Assembly (NCBI GenBank): GCA_020247055.1
Contig: JADCJL010000097.1
Coordinates: 25,050 to 89,049, forward strand
Length of the DNA stretch: 64,000 nt
Direction of reading: 5' to 3'
Source of the DNA: Acidobacteriaceae bacterium
GTDB lineage: Bacteria > Acidobacteriota > Terriglobia > Bryobacterales > Bryobacteraceae
Shown: one piece after another, positions 51,471 through 59,450 of the stretch
Layout of the letters: each line of letters begins with the position of its first letter
How positions within the stretch are numbered: position 1 is the first letter of the stretch
Notes under the pieces: generated by a model
Database searches by the model: none
Told to the model about the DNA's origin: nothing
What the model saw: the letters and a program-made list of their open reading frames with translations, nothing else
Program-made: the position numbers and the translations under genes

Positions 51471-53533
51471 GCGCGGGAGGCCGCCTCTTCCGGCACCAGG
51501 GCCGGAATCTCAATGATAAATCGGGCGCCGGCCGGGTCGTTATCCTCGACGCGGATCTGGGCCTGGTGATCGCCGAGGATGTGGTTGACAATCGCGAGGC
51601 CGAGGCCGGTGCCCCGGTTCTTGGTCGAGAAGTAGGGCAGGAAGAGCTTTTCTTTATCTTCGGGCGAGATTCCGCAGCCGGTGTCGGCAATGGTCAGTTC
51701 GACGGTTTCGGGCGTGGGGGCGGCGGTGGTGATCAGCAACCGGCGCAGCGGCGCACCCTCCATCGCCTCGGCGGCGTTGTCGACGAGGTTGACGATGACG
51801 CGTTTGAACTGCTCGCGGTCCAGGTTGACGGGCGGCAGGCCGGGGGCGAGTTGCCTGGAGAGCTCGATGTGGTCGAGGCGGCCGGCGAAGACGGCGAGAG
51901 CGGTTTCGATCACCTGGTTGAGGTCGGACGGCTGCGGCTGGGCGGCGGGGAAGCGGGCGAACTGCGAGAACTCGTCGACGAGGGTCTTGACGGTCTCCAC
52001 CTCGTGCGCGATCGTCCGCGTGGACTCCCGGATGACGCGGGCGAACTCCTGCGTAGTCGGGGCCTTTTCGAGCTGCCGGGCGATGCGTTCGGCGCTGAGG
52101 GCGATGGGGGTGAGCGGGTTTTTGATCTCGTGGGCGACCCGGCGGGCCACCTCGTGCCAGGCGGCGGCTTTTTGGGCGCGGAGGAGTTCGCTCGTATCTT
52201 CGAGCACCAGCACGAAGCCGGAGTTCAGGCGCTGGTCGATGGGGGCGACGGTGACGGAGAGGTGGAGGGTGCGGTCGGGCTGGGTGAGATCGAGTTGGCG
52301 GGAGGCGACGCCGGTGCGGCGGGCGCGGTTCATCAGGTAGCGCAGTTCGGCGGCGTCTTCGGGGCCAAAGAGGTGTTCGAGGCGCAGGGTAGGGGAGAGG
52401 CGCAGGGTGGGGAACATCTGCTGAAGGGCGCTGTTCACCGTCTGGAGGCGGCCATCGGGGGCCACGCTGATCACCCCGGTGGGGATGGATTCGAGGATGG
52501 TTTCCGTGAACCGGCGCCGGGCTTCGAGTTCGCGGCTGGAGGTTTCAAGCGCCTGCGTCATGTCGTTAAAGGCGCGGACGAGCGTGGCGAGCTCGTCGAT
52601 GGCGCCCACCTGGATGCGGTGCTTCAGGTTGCCGCCGCGGACCTCGCGGGCGGCGGTGAGCAGGGCGATGATGGGTTCGGTGATCTGCCGGGCCAGGTAC
52701 AGGGCGACCCAGGCGGCGACGAAAAGAATGAAGAGGGTGATCAGGGCCAGATAGGTGAGGTAGAGCTGGCGGGTCTCTTTGCGGTTGATGCTGAGCTGGT
52801 CGTAGTCGGCGACGTAGCGGGAGATATCCCGCTCGGTGGTGTCGAGGTCGATGGGGAGGAGGGCGGCGAGCACGAGCGTCCCGCCGGCAGCGAGGGGGAT
52901 GCGGAGGACGGCCGGTTTGCTGTTTTCGGCGCGGCCGCGGCTGTCGTAGGCGCAGAGGGTTCGCCGCTGGAGGTCGGCGGTGAGGAGGTAGGCCTCGGCG
53001 ATGTCGTTCCGTTCGCAGAAGCTGTCAAAAACGCGGGCGGGGCGTTCGCCACCAGCGGCGAACGCCGCGGTTTCGGGCAGACTGGCCAGCCAGTGCGCCT
53101 GCGCGTTTAAGCGCAGATGGAACTGGCTCTTGATGGAGTTTCCCAGTTCAATGAGTTCCAGCCGGACCCCTTCGGCCGGCCGGCTGAACCACTGCTTGAT
53201 ATTGAGATTGAGCACCTGGTAACTCCACAGCACCATGAAGATGACCGGGAGAAAACTCAGAATCATGGCGCCCATCACCAGTTTGGCCTTGATGCCAGAG
53301 CCTTCCCGCTCTTTACTGCGCTCGATGTAGAGTTTGATCAGGATGCGGAACAGCAGGAAGGCCATGGTGACCATGAGCAGGAAAACCAGCGTGCTCATGG
53401 CCCAGAACAACAACACCTGATCGGTGGAAGAGGGGCCAAACTTGCCCATGTTGAAGGAGCCTTGCCAGAAGACGAGGGCCAACAGGACGATCAGGGTGAG
53501 AATAGCCGCGAAAAGAAGCAGACGCTTCCTCAT
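51467..53533 (-). CDS. NtrY-like membrane sensor histidine kinase
   Basis: 688 residues from the ATG at 53533 (an upstream in-frame TTG is less likely). Three or four membrane segments near the N-terminus (LLLFAAILTLIVLLALVFW; LLFWAMSTLVFLLMVTMAFL; MILSFLPVIFMVLWSY; later LALITLFILFVAAWVALYLA) surround a periplasmic region. HAMP (LARQITEPIIALLTAA), PAS (RRFTETILESIPTGVISVAP), HisKA (RRVAHEIKNPLTPI, His in H box) and the HATPase (NLVDNAAEAM, DTGCGISP, GTGLGLAIVNHI) follow. It resembles the NtrY nitrogen-regulation kinases. Its ATGA junction with the response regulator indicates a single pair. Confidence 0.93.
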   Translation of the reverse strand: MRKRLLLFAAILTLIVLLALVFWQGSFNMGKFGPSSTDQVLLFWAMSTLVFLLMVTMAFLLFRILIKLYIERSKEREGSGIKAKLVMGAMILSFLPVIFMVLWSYQVLNLNIKQWFSRPAEGVRLELIELGNSIKSQFHLRLNAQAHWLASLPETAAFAAGGERPARVFDSFCERNDIAEAYLLTADLQRRTLCAYDSRGRAENSKPAVLRIPLAAGGTLVLAALLPIDLDTTERDISRYVADYDQLSINRKETRQLYLTYLALITLFILFVAAWVALYLARQITEPIIALLTAAREVRGGNLKHRIQVGAIDELATLVRAFNDMTQALETSSRELEARRRFTETILESIPTGVISVAPDGRLQTVNSALQQMFPTLRLSPTLRLEHLFGPEDAAELRYLMNRARRTGVASRQLDLTQPDRTLHLSVTVAPIDQRLNSGFVLVLEDTSELLRAQKAAAWHEVARRVAHEIKNPLTPIALSAERIARQLEKAPTTQEFARVIRESTRTIAHEVETVKTLVDEFSQFARFPAAQPQPSDLNQVIETALAVFAGRLDHIELSRQLAPGLPPVNLDREQFKRVIVNLVDNAAEAMEGAPLRRLLITTAAPTPETVELTIADTGCGISPEDKEKLFLPYFSTKNRGTGLGLAIVNHILGDHQAQIRVEDNDPAGARFIIEIPALVPEEAASRA

Positions 53534-53556
53534 GGCTACCACTGTAGCCGATTCGC

Positions 53557-53889
53557 TCAAGCCACGGCGTTTTTGGCGGTCCGGAACTCGTACTGCTGAA
53601 TCTCCATGGCCGCCCGTCCCTCGTCATACCGGATGATGCGGCCCCGGGCGACGAGTTTGAGGGCGGTCTGATTGTTCAGTTGTGCCGGCCAACTGATGGC
53701 CAGTTCGAGGCGCCGGCCCGGTAGCAGAATGTGCTCGGTGGTGAAATAGACCCCTGTGCTGCTCATGTTGACGGTTTCGCCCAAACCGATTTCGTCCGCA
53801 TTCTTCTTGTTCAGGACCTTGTAGCGAACCTCCCGGGCGATCGGGAATCTGTCTGCGGCACGTCTCTCATTCTGGTTTTTTTCTTGCAT
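53557..53889 (-). CDS. PilZ-domain protein
   Basis: 110 residues from the ATG at 53889, with AAGGAG ten bases upstream; an upstream longer frame is out-of-character. The c-di-GMP-binding signature is visible: RRAADRFPI (R-x3-R) and NMSSTGVYFTT (N-x-S-x2-G). It would respond to cyclic di-GMP. It lies 24 bases from the NtrY-like gene start; co-transcription is plausible, with the PilZ gene first. The downstream effect is unknown. Confidence 0.9.
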   Translation of the reverse strand: MQEKNQNERRAADRFPIAREVRYKVLNKKNADEIGLGETVNMSSTGVYFTTEHILLPGRRLELAISWPAQLNNQTALKLVARGRIIRYDEGRAAMEIQQYEFRTAKNAVA

Positions 53890-54242
53890 TACTCTGGCAC
53901 TCCTTGTCACGGATCTGCGGCGAGACCCGTACCCCTGCACCGGCGTCTTGGGCGTTGTGAGGTTTTCGTAACGATTTCCATAGATTGCACCGGAGAGTGT
54001 TTTGGAACAATGGAACCCGGGATTCATAATTGATTGGTACCTGTTTCGGCGACCTCCCGGAGGAACCTCCGAAGCCCGCCGCGTGGGTACTGAGCGGGGC
54101 GGTCTGGGGGTGTAAACTCTCTTTATTTTTTAACGACTTACATTGTTTATGGGTAGGGTGCTGCCGGGTAGGGAGTAGTACGTTCGGATGGCCAAATTGT
54201 CCTAAGGTGATTGGCTTAGAGCTGGGGTATGCTAGCAACACT
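53890..54242. other. 353-base intergenic region, divergent PilZ and RidA genes
   Basis: This is the longest gene-free stretch before the right-hand array. It is clearly less GC-rich than its neighbours, with an AT-rich tract around 54115-54150 (TCTTTATTTTTTAACGAC). A 14-base near-palindrome (CGGAGG AA CCTCCG) lies at 54058-54071. I looked for a DnaA-box cluster because the composition switch lies nearby and found none. It presumably holds two outward promoters. No RNA gene is recognised. Confidence 0.5.
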
Positions 54243-54662
54243 ATGAGAATTTTTCTACAGTTTTTCATTGTGGGCAGCCTTTTGATGGCCGCGGATAAGA
54301 AAGTGGTGGCTCCGAAAGACACCAAGCCGGGCCGTCCGTTCTCTCCGGGCATCCTCAGCGGAGGCACTTTGTACGTGTCCGGACAGACCGGGGCGGACAA
54401 GACGGGGAACTATCCCGAGAAGTTTGAAGACGAGGTGAAGCAGACGCTGGCCAACGTCGAGGAGATTCTGAAGGCGGGCGGGCACACGTTTGCGGATGTG
54501 GTGGCGGTGCAGGTTTATCTGACCGATATGGAGCTGTTTGGGCGGATGAACACGGTGTACATGGCGACGATGCCGGAGCCGCGGCCGACGCGGACGACGG
54601 TGGGCGTGGCGAAGCTGGTGGGCAAGGCGCGGATTGAGATTACGGTGACGGCGCGGAAGTAA
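54243..54662 (+). CDS. RidA/YjgF family protein with N-terminal export signal
   Basis: 139 residues from the ATG at 54243. A short hydrophobic leader (MRIFLQFFIVGSLLMAA) precedes a standard RidA core (GGTLYVSGQTGADK, QTLANVEEILKAGGHTFADVV, VQVYLTDMELFGRMNTVY). The conserved Arg segment is present (EPRPTRTTVGV), unlike the cytosolic paralogue at 17515, which has Lys. A periplasmic RidA could remove reactive imines made by extracytoplasmic enzymes such as PQQ or flavin oxidases; that role is inference. Flanked by the long spacer upstream and by convergent rarA downstream. Confidence 0.85.
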   Translation: MRIFLQFFIVGSLLMAADKKVVAPKDTKPGRPFSPGILSGGTLYVSGQTGADKTGNYPEKFEDEVKQTLANVEEILKAGGHTFADVVAVQVYLTDMELFGRMNTVYMATMPEPRPTRTTVGVAKLVGKARIEITVTARK

Positions 54663-54671
54663 GCCGGGCGG

Positions 54672-55949
54672 TTAGCGTTTCGATTCCCGGATTTCGCGCA
54701 GGCGTTCGGCGATCTTCTTCTCGATGCCCCGGTCGGTCGGCTGGTAAAACTCCCGGCCGGCCAGGGACGGGGGGAGGCACTCCATGCCGGTGACGGCGTC
54801 GGCGTACTGGTGGGCGTGTTTGTAGCCGGCGCCGTAGCCCATGCCCTTCATGAGGCGGGTGGGGGCGTTGCGGAGGTGCATGGGGACGGGTTCGGCGACG
54901 CCCTGGCGGATTTCGGCGCGGACGGTGTTGAGGGCGCGGTAGGCGGCGTCGGACTTGGCGGCGAGGGCGAGGTAGAGGGTGACCTGGGCGAGGGCCTGGT
55001 CGCCTTCGGGGATGCCGAGGAAGTGGGCGGTCTGCTGGCAGGCGATGGCCTGTTCGACGGCGCGGGGGTCGGCGAGGCCGATGTCTTCGACGGCCATGCG
55101 GACGAGGCGGCGGGCGATGTACATGCGGTCTTCGCCGGCTTCGAGCATGCGGGCGAGCCAGTAGAGGGCGGCGTCGGCATCGGAGGCGCGAACGGATTTG
55201 TGGAGGGCGGAGACGAGGTTGTAGTGCTCTTCGCCGCCTTTGTCATATAAAAGGACTTTGCGGGAGAGGACCTCTTCGAGGATGGCGGTGGGGATGGCGG
55301 GTCCTTCGGCGGCGGTGGCGGCGAGGTCGAGGATGTTGTAAGCGGTGCGGGCGTCGCCGTTTGCGAAGATGGCGATCTGTTCGAGGAGATCGGGGTCGGC
55401 GGTTTTGCCGAGGAGGGCGAGGCCGCGGGCGAGGAGGGTGACGAGTTGGGCCGTGGAGAGCGCCTGCAGGGTGAAGACGCGGGAGCGGGAGAGCAGGGCG
55501 CCGACGACTTCAAAAGAGGGGTTTTCGGTGGTGGCGCCGATCAGGATGACGTCGCCCTTTTCGACGTAGGGGAGAAAGGCGTCCTGCTGGGCTTTGTTGA
55601 AGCGGTGGATTTCGTCGACGAACAGGACGGTGCGGCGGCCGAGGCGGCGGGTCTGTTCGGCGCGGGCCATCACTTCGCGGATCTCCTTGATACCGCTCAT
55701 GACGGCGCTGAAGGGGACGAACTCGGCTTTGGTGGTGCGGGCGATGATGGAGGCGAGGGTGGTTTTGCCGACGCCGGGGGGGCCCCAGAGGATGATGGAG
55801 CCGAGTTGATCGGTTTCGATGGCGCGGCGGAGGGGCTTGCCGGGTCCGAGGATGTGCTCCTGGCCGATGTAGTCGTCGAGGGACTGGGGGCGGAGGCGTT
55901 CGGCGAGCGGGCGGGTGGCGTCCGGCGGCGGGGAGTCGAAGAGGCTCAC
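54672..55949 (-). CDS. rarA: Replication-associated recombination protein RarA (MgsA)
   Basis: 425 residues. The AAA+ core has Walker A GPPGVGKTT, Walker B VLFVDEIHRFNKAQQD and GATTENPSFEV; the C-terminal clamp-loader-like domain has the family's GEDRMYIARRLVRMAVEDIG and YKHAHQYADAVTGME segments. It acts on stalled replication forks with SSB. It overlaps the stop of the SPOUT methyltransferase gene (ATGA), as the second gene of that transcript. Confidence 0.96.
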   Translation of the reverse strand: MSLFDSPPPDATRPLAERLRPQSLDDYIGQEHILGPGKPLRRAIETDQLGSIILWGPPGVGKTTLASIIARTTKAEFVPFSAVMSGIKEIREVMARAEQTRRLGRRTVLFVDEIHRFNKAQQDAFLPYVEKGDVILIGATTENPSFEVVGALLSRSRVFTLQALSTAQLVTLLARGLALLGKTADPDLLEQIAIFANGDARTAYNILDLAATAAEGPAIPTAILEEVLSRKVLLYDKGGEEHYNLVSALHKSVRASDADAALYWLARMLEAGEDRMYIARRLVRMAVEDIGLADPRAVEQAIACQQTAHFLGIPEGDQALAQVTLYLALAAKSDAAYRALNTVRAEIRQGVAEPVPMHLRNAPTRLMKGMGYGAGYKHAHQYADAVTGMECLPPSLAGREFYQPTDRGIEKKIAERLREIRESKR

Positions 55950-56716
55950 GGGCGGCTCCGCTGGCGGCGGGCTTCATAGAGGAGGATGCCGGCGGCGACG
56001 GCGGCGTTGAGGCTTTCGACGGTTTCGGTGGGGATGGTGACCGGGCGGCAGGCGGCGAGGATCTCGGGCCGGACGCCGCGGCCTTCGCTGCCGATGACGA
56101 CGCCGCAGGGCTGGCGCCAATCGACGGTGTCGATGGGTTGGGCGGCGGAGGCGGCGGTAGCGTAGACGGGAAAATCGAAGGCGGGGAGTTCGGCGGCGGC
56201 GAGAAAGGGGAGGCGGAAGAGGGAGCCGGCGGCGGCGCGGAGCGTCTTGGGATGGTAGGGGCTGGCCGAGCCTTTGAGAAAGATGACGCCGGTGGCGCCG
56301 AAAGCTTCCGCCGAGCGGACGATGGCGCCGGCGTTACCGGGGTCCTGGAGGCCGTCGAGCAGGACGACGAGGGCGGGCGGGTTCAGCAGATCGGCGAGGG
56401 TCCATTCCGGCGGACGGACGAGGGCGAGGATGCCTTGCGGGGATTCGGTGGTGGAGAAGGTGGCGAAGGTGGCAGGGTCGACCGAGAAGAGGCGGGTTTC
56501 CGGGGGGCAGGTGTCGAGCAGTGCCTCGTTTTGTAACGCGGCAGGGGTGGCGATCACGGTATCGATGGGGAGACGGCTGCGCCGGGCTTCCTCGAGTAGA
56601 TGAAATCCTTCGGCGACGACGAGTCCGTCGTCGGTGCGGACACCTTTTTGAATGGCCTTCCGGATGGTGGTGCAAAGCGGGTTCCGGGCGCCGAGCGGAG
56701 TAACAGTAGCGGCCAT
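55946..56716 (-). CDS. SPOUT/TrmH-family RNA 2'-O-methyltransferase
   Basis: 256 residues from the ATG at 56716. A small N-terminal substrate-binding region (MAATVTPLGARNPLCTTIRK; VVAEGFHLLEEARRS) is followed by the SPOUT trefoil core: DGLQDPGNAGAIVRSAEAFG, VVIGSEGRGV, IPTETVESLNAAVAAGILLYEA (last part in two pieces). These blocks identify the 2'-O-ribose methyltransferase family (RlmB/TsnR-like); which rRNA or tRNA is methylated is not readable. Coupled to rarA. Confidence 0.92.
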   Translation of the reverse strand: MAATVTPLGARNPLCTTIRKAIQKGVRTDDGLVVAEGFHLLEEARRSRLPIDTVIATPAALQNEALLDTCPPETRLFSVDPATFATFSTTESPQGILALVRPPEWTLADLLNPPALVVLLDGLQDPGNAGAIVRSAEAFGATGVIFLKGSASPYHPKTLRAAAGSLFRLPFLAAAELPAFDFPVYATAASAAQPIDTVDWRQPCGVVIGSEGRGVRPEILAACRPVTIPTETVESLNAAVAAGILLYEARRQRSRP

Positions 56717-56759
56717 TCCAGTAAATTCCAGTAAAATGACAAGGATACCGCACAGGCTC

Positions 56760-57347
56760 ATGAAACGAGGTGTCCAATTCGGGATTGCTTTAGCCGGGCT
56801 GAGCCTGTTTGTCTGGCTGGGGTGGCTTACGCTCGAGATTCGGAAGCAATCCGTATTGGAGGAGGCGGCGCCGGCGGACGTGATTGTGATCATGGGTGCG
56901 GCGGAGTACCGGGGGCGGCCGTCGCCGGTGCTGCGGGCGCGGCTCGATCATGGTTTGGAGTTGTTCGAGCAGGGTTTGGCGCGGCGGATTCTGACGACGG
57001 GTGGGGCGGGCGGCGACCCGGTGTTTACCGAAGGCGCGGTGGGGCGGAACTATTTAATGAGTCACGGCGTGCCGCCGGAGGCGATTATGCTTGAGGACGA
57101 GGGCGACAGCACGGTGCACTCGACGATTGCGGTGGCAGAAATAATGAGGCGCTCCGGGCTCAAGAGCTGCATCTTAGTGAGCGATGGGTATCACATCTAC
57201 CGGGCCAAGAAGATGCTCGAGTTCCGGGGTCTTGAAGTGTTCGGCTCGCCGCGGTCGATCAAGCAGGAGACGGGACTACAGGATTGGTGGCTCTACCTGC
57301 GCCAAGCGGCGGGGTATGCGCTGTGGACGGCCGGCATCACGATTTGA
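56760..57347 (+). CDS. YdcF-like (DUF218) membrane protein
   Basis: 195 residues if started at ATG 56760; ATG 56736 is a possible alternative with no better RBS. A membrane segment (VQFGIALAGLSLFVWLGWLTL, near the N-terminus) is followed by the DUF218 domain: VIVIMGAAEYRGRPSPVLRARLD in two parts, ARRILTTGGAGGDP, EDEGDSTVHSTIAVAE and LVSDGYHIYRAKKML. The family includes SanA/YdcF proteins implicated in envelope barrier functions. It probably sits in the inner membrane with the domain outside. Divergent from the methyltransferase gene (43 bases). Confidence 0.85.
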   Translation: MKRGVQFGIALAGLSLFVWLGWLTLEIRKQSVLEEAAPADVIVIMGAAEYRGRPSPVLRARLDHGLELFEQGLARRILTTGGAGGDPVFTEGAVGRNYLMSHGVPPEAIMLEDEGDSTVHSTIAVAEIMRRSGLKSCILVSDGYHIYRAKKMLEFRGLEVFGSPRSIKQETGLQDWWLYLRQAAGYALWTAGITI

Positions 57348-57359
57348 GCGGGTCGGCCC

Positions 57360-57506
57360 GTGAAGGGCGTCAAGAAGCAGCACCTGCCGGAGAAGATCTG
57401 CCGGCGGTGCGGCCGGCCGTTTACCTGGCGCAAGAAATGGGAACGGGACTGGGAGCAGGTGCTTTACTGCAGCGACCGCTGCCGCGGGGCGAAGGGGAAG
57501 GGATGA
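57360..57506 (+). CDS. DUF2256-type small zinc-finger protein
   Basis: 48 residues from GTG 57360 (too short for a standard length cut-off). It carries paired cysteines, [14 protein letters not shown] and YCSDRCRG, four in all, in the order expected for the DUF2256 family, whose genes are often next to photolyase-related genes. It is rich in Lys/Arg, consistent with nucleic-acid contact. Its stop overlaps the ATG of the following photolyase-like gene (ATGA at 57503-57506), making them one translation unit. Confidence 0.8.
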   Translation: MKGVKKQHLPEKICRRCGRPFTWRKKWERDWEQVLYCSDRCRGAKGKG

Positions 57507-58270
57507 GGCGAGATTTTAGCTCCCGCGCGGAGTTGGTGGATTACGTGAAGCAGGAGTTCCCGGAGTGCCTGGAGCACGGGGAACAGGTGAGTGAGACGCG
57601 GGGCGGGCGGCGGGCGGCCGAGGCGCTGCTCGAGAAGGTGAATCCGGACCGCTACGCGCGATCGCGGAACTTCTTGAGCGGGGCGGTGACGCGGCTGGCG
57701 CCGTACCTCCGGCACGGGGTGCTGTCGCTCGGCGAGGTGCGGCATCGGGCGCTGGCGAAGCCGAACCACGAAAAGTTGGTGAACGAGTACGCTTGGCGGG
57801 ATTACTGGCGCCGGGTGTACGGGCAGATTGGCGAGGGGGTATGGAAGGACCGCGAGGAGCCGAAGCGGCGTTGGCGGAGCGCGCGGGAGTTGGCCGAGCT
57901 GCCGGAGGATATTGCGGGCGCGCGGACGGGCCTTGCGTGCATGGATGGTTTTGTCACGGACCTGGTGACAACGGGCTATATGCATAACCATGCGCGGATG
58001 TGGTTTGCATCGTATGTGATCCATTGGCGGCGGGTGCGGTGGCAGGCGGCGGCGAAATTTTTTCTTACGCATTTACTTGACGGGGACCCGGCGAGCAATA
58101 ATTTGTCGTTTCAGTGGGTGGCGTCGACCTTTGGGGCCAAGCCTTACCTGTTCAACCGGGAGAACCTGGAGAAGTACACCGACGGGAAGTTCTGCCGGGG
58201 GTGTGCGCGGGCGGGCGATTGTCCGTTCGGGAAGTCGTATGAGCAGATTGACCAGGAGCTGTTCCAATGA
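57503..58270 (+). CDS. Photolyase/cryptochrome FAD-binding domain protein without antenna domain
   Basis: 255 residues. It begins at the FAD-binding helical domain: [41 protein letters not shown] (in part), [20 protein letters not shown] in part, [31 protein letters not shown] and [14 protein letters not shown] are class I photolyase FAD-site blocks, including the conserved Asn region that contacts the flavin. The N-terminal alpha/beta antenna domain of about 130 residues is missing. A 123-residue protein that resembles just that domain is encoded immediately downstream with an ATGA overlap. An FeS-type cluster is possible from the C-terminal [13 protein letters not shown] cysteines, but this is speculation. 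Confidence 0.85.
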   Translation: MRRDFSSRAELVDYVKQEFPECLEHGEQVSETRGGRRAAEALLEKVNPDRYARSRNFLSGAVTRLAPYLRHGVLSLGEVRHRALAKPNHEKLVNEYAWRDYWRRVYGQIGEGVWKDREEPKRRWRSARELAELPEDIAGARTGLACMDGFVTDLVTTGYMHNHARMWFASYVIHWRRVRWQAAAKFFLTHLLDGDPASNNLSFQWVASTFGAKPYLFNRENLEKYTDGKFCRGCARAGDCPFGKSYEQIDQELFQ

Positions 58271-58638
58271 AGCCGGTGGTTTGGATGCACGAGGATTGTT
58301 TGCGGCCGATTGTGCCGGGGGCGCCGGCGATTTTTGTTTTTGAGAGCAATGGCCATTCGCTGAAGCGGCTGGTGTTTCTCTACGAGTGTTTGCTTGAGCT
58401 TGACGTGGAGATTGAAAAGGGAGAGATTGTGCCGCTGGTGCGGGCGTTCGCAGCGCGGCACGGGGCGGACAAGATTGTGACGGCGTTTACGGAGTGCCCG
58501 CGGCTGATGGGTTATGCCAGGACGCTGGGGGCGGAGGTGGTGAACGATGACCCGTTTGTGGCCGCGGCGGGGCCGTTTGATTTGAAGCGATTTTCGCGCT
58601 ACTGGCAGCGGATTGAGCGGCAGGCCTTAAAGCTTTAG
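58267..58638 (+). CDS. Stand-alone antenna-domain-like (photolyase N-terminal alpha/beta) protein
   Basis: 123 residues. It looks like a shortened photolyase N-terminal domain: [13 protein letters not shown] (strand 1 with the VWxRxDLR-like region), AIFVFESN (strand 2), LVFLYECLLELD (helix), IVPLVRAFAARHGADKIVT, YARTLGAEVVNDDPFV and DLKRFSRYWQRIE, the segment usually read YKVFTPFWKR in full-length enzymes. It lacks the FAD domain. It overlaps the preceding FAD-domain gene by 4 bases (ATGA at 58267-58270) and the convergent LytTR gene by 12. I infer that the two proteins together form a split photolyase/cryptochrome. Confidence 0.7.
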   Translation: MKPVVWMHEDCLRPIVPGAPAIFVFESNGHSLKRLVFLYECLLELDVEIEKGEIVPLVRAFAARHGADKIVTAFTECPRLMGYARTLGAEVVNDDPFVAAAGPFDLKRFSRYWQRIERQALKL

Positions 58639-59412
58639 GAGCGAGCGGAGGCGCTTGGTCTGCACGCGGCTGACGGGGACCTCGGTGCCGCGCTTGTCAT
58701 CCATTTTCAGTTGGAAGCTGGACTTGAACCAGGGGATGACTTCCTTGATGCGGTTGATGTTGACGAGCCAGGAGCGGTGGACGCGCCAGAAGGTGTCGGG
58801 GTCGAGCGTGGACTGGAGCTCTTCGATGGTTTTGTAGGTGGATTCGCCTTCGAGGCCCTGGCAGACGATGGTGATGAGGCCGTCGTCGATGGTGGCGAAG
58901 ATGATGTCCTGGGAGTCGACGATGAGGTTACGGTTGTCGCGGCGGATGAGGATTTTGGCGCGGACGGGCCCGGTGCGGACGATGATGGGGCCTTCGGGGG
59001 CGGGTTTCTGGCGATCGGCGATGGTGCGGCGGGCGCGGTCGATGGCTTGCGCGAGGCGTTCCTTCTCGATGGGCTTGAGGAGGTAGTCCATGGCCTCGAG
59101 TTGGAAGGCTTCGACGGCGTAGTGGTCGAAGGCGGTGGCGAGGATGAAGTGGGGGAGCGGGATCTCCTTTTCGCGGAGGCGCTTGATGACGCCGAGGCCG
59201 TCGAGGCCGGGCATCTGGACGTCGAGGAAGACGAGGTCGGGCTCGAGGTCCTCGATGAGTTTGACGGCTTCGAGACCGTTCGAGGCGGTAGCGGCGACTT
59301 CGATCTCGGGGAAGTCTTTGAGGAGGAAGGTGAGTTCATCGCGGGCGAGGGGCTCATCGTCGACGAGGACGGCCGTGATGGTTTGCGGGGGAGCGGCGGC
59401 GCGGCTTTGCAT
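58627..59412 (-). CDS. LytTR-family response regulator
   Basis: 261 residues. The receiver has acidic residues DDE at 18-20 and phospho-acceptor D64 in VFLDVQMPGLDG. The C-terminal LytTR DNA-binding domain includes the blocks RRDNRNLIVDSQDIIFATI in part, TYKTIEELQSTL and FWRVHRSWLVNINRI, then VPVSRVQTKRL. It is a transcriptional regulator of the AlgR/LytT type; no LytS-like kinase is adjacent. Its stop overlaps the antenna-domain gene by 12 bases on the other strand. Confidence 0.95.
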   Translation of the reverse strand: MQSRAAAPPQTITAVLVDDEPLARDELTFLLKDFPEIEVAATASNGLEAVKLIEDLEPDLVFLDVQMPGLDGLGVIKRLREKEIPLPHFILATAFDHYAVEAFQLEAMDYLLKPIEKERLAQAIDRARRTIADRQKPAPEGPIIVRTGPVRAKILIRRDNRNLIVDSQDIIFATIDDGLITIVCQGLEGESTYKTIEELQSTLDPDTFWRVHRSWLVNINRIKEVIPWFKSSFQLKMDDKRGTEVPVSRVQTKRLRSLLKL

Positions 59413-59450
59413 TCCGATGCTAGGATAGCAGGGCGGGCAGAGGGGTTGGC

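Noticed and set aside
53890..54242. Replication origin in the longest intergenic region
   Set aside because: It is AT-richer and near the composition switch, but no DnaA-box cluster or adjacent replication gene set is visible; rarA alone is not evidence.
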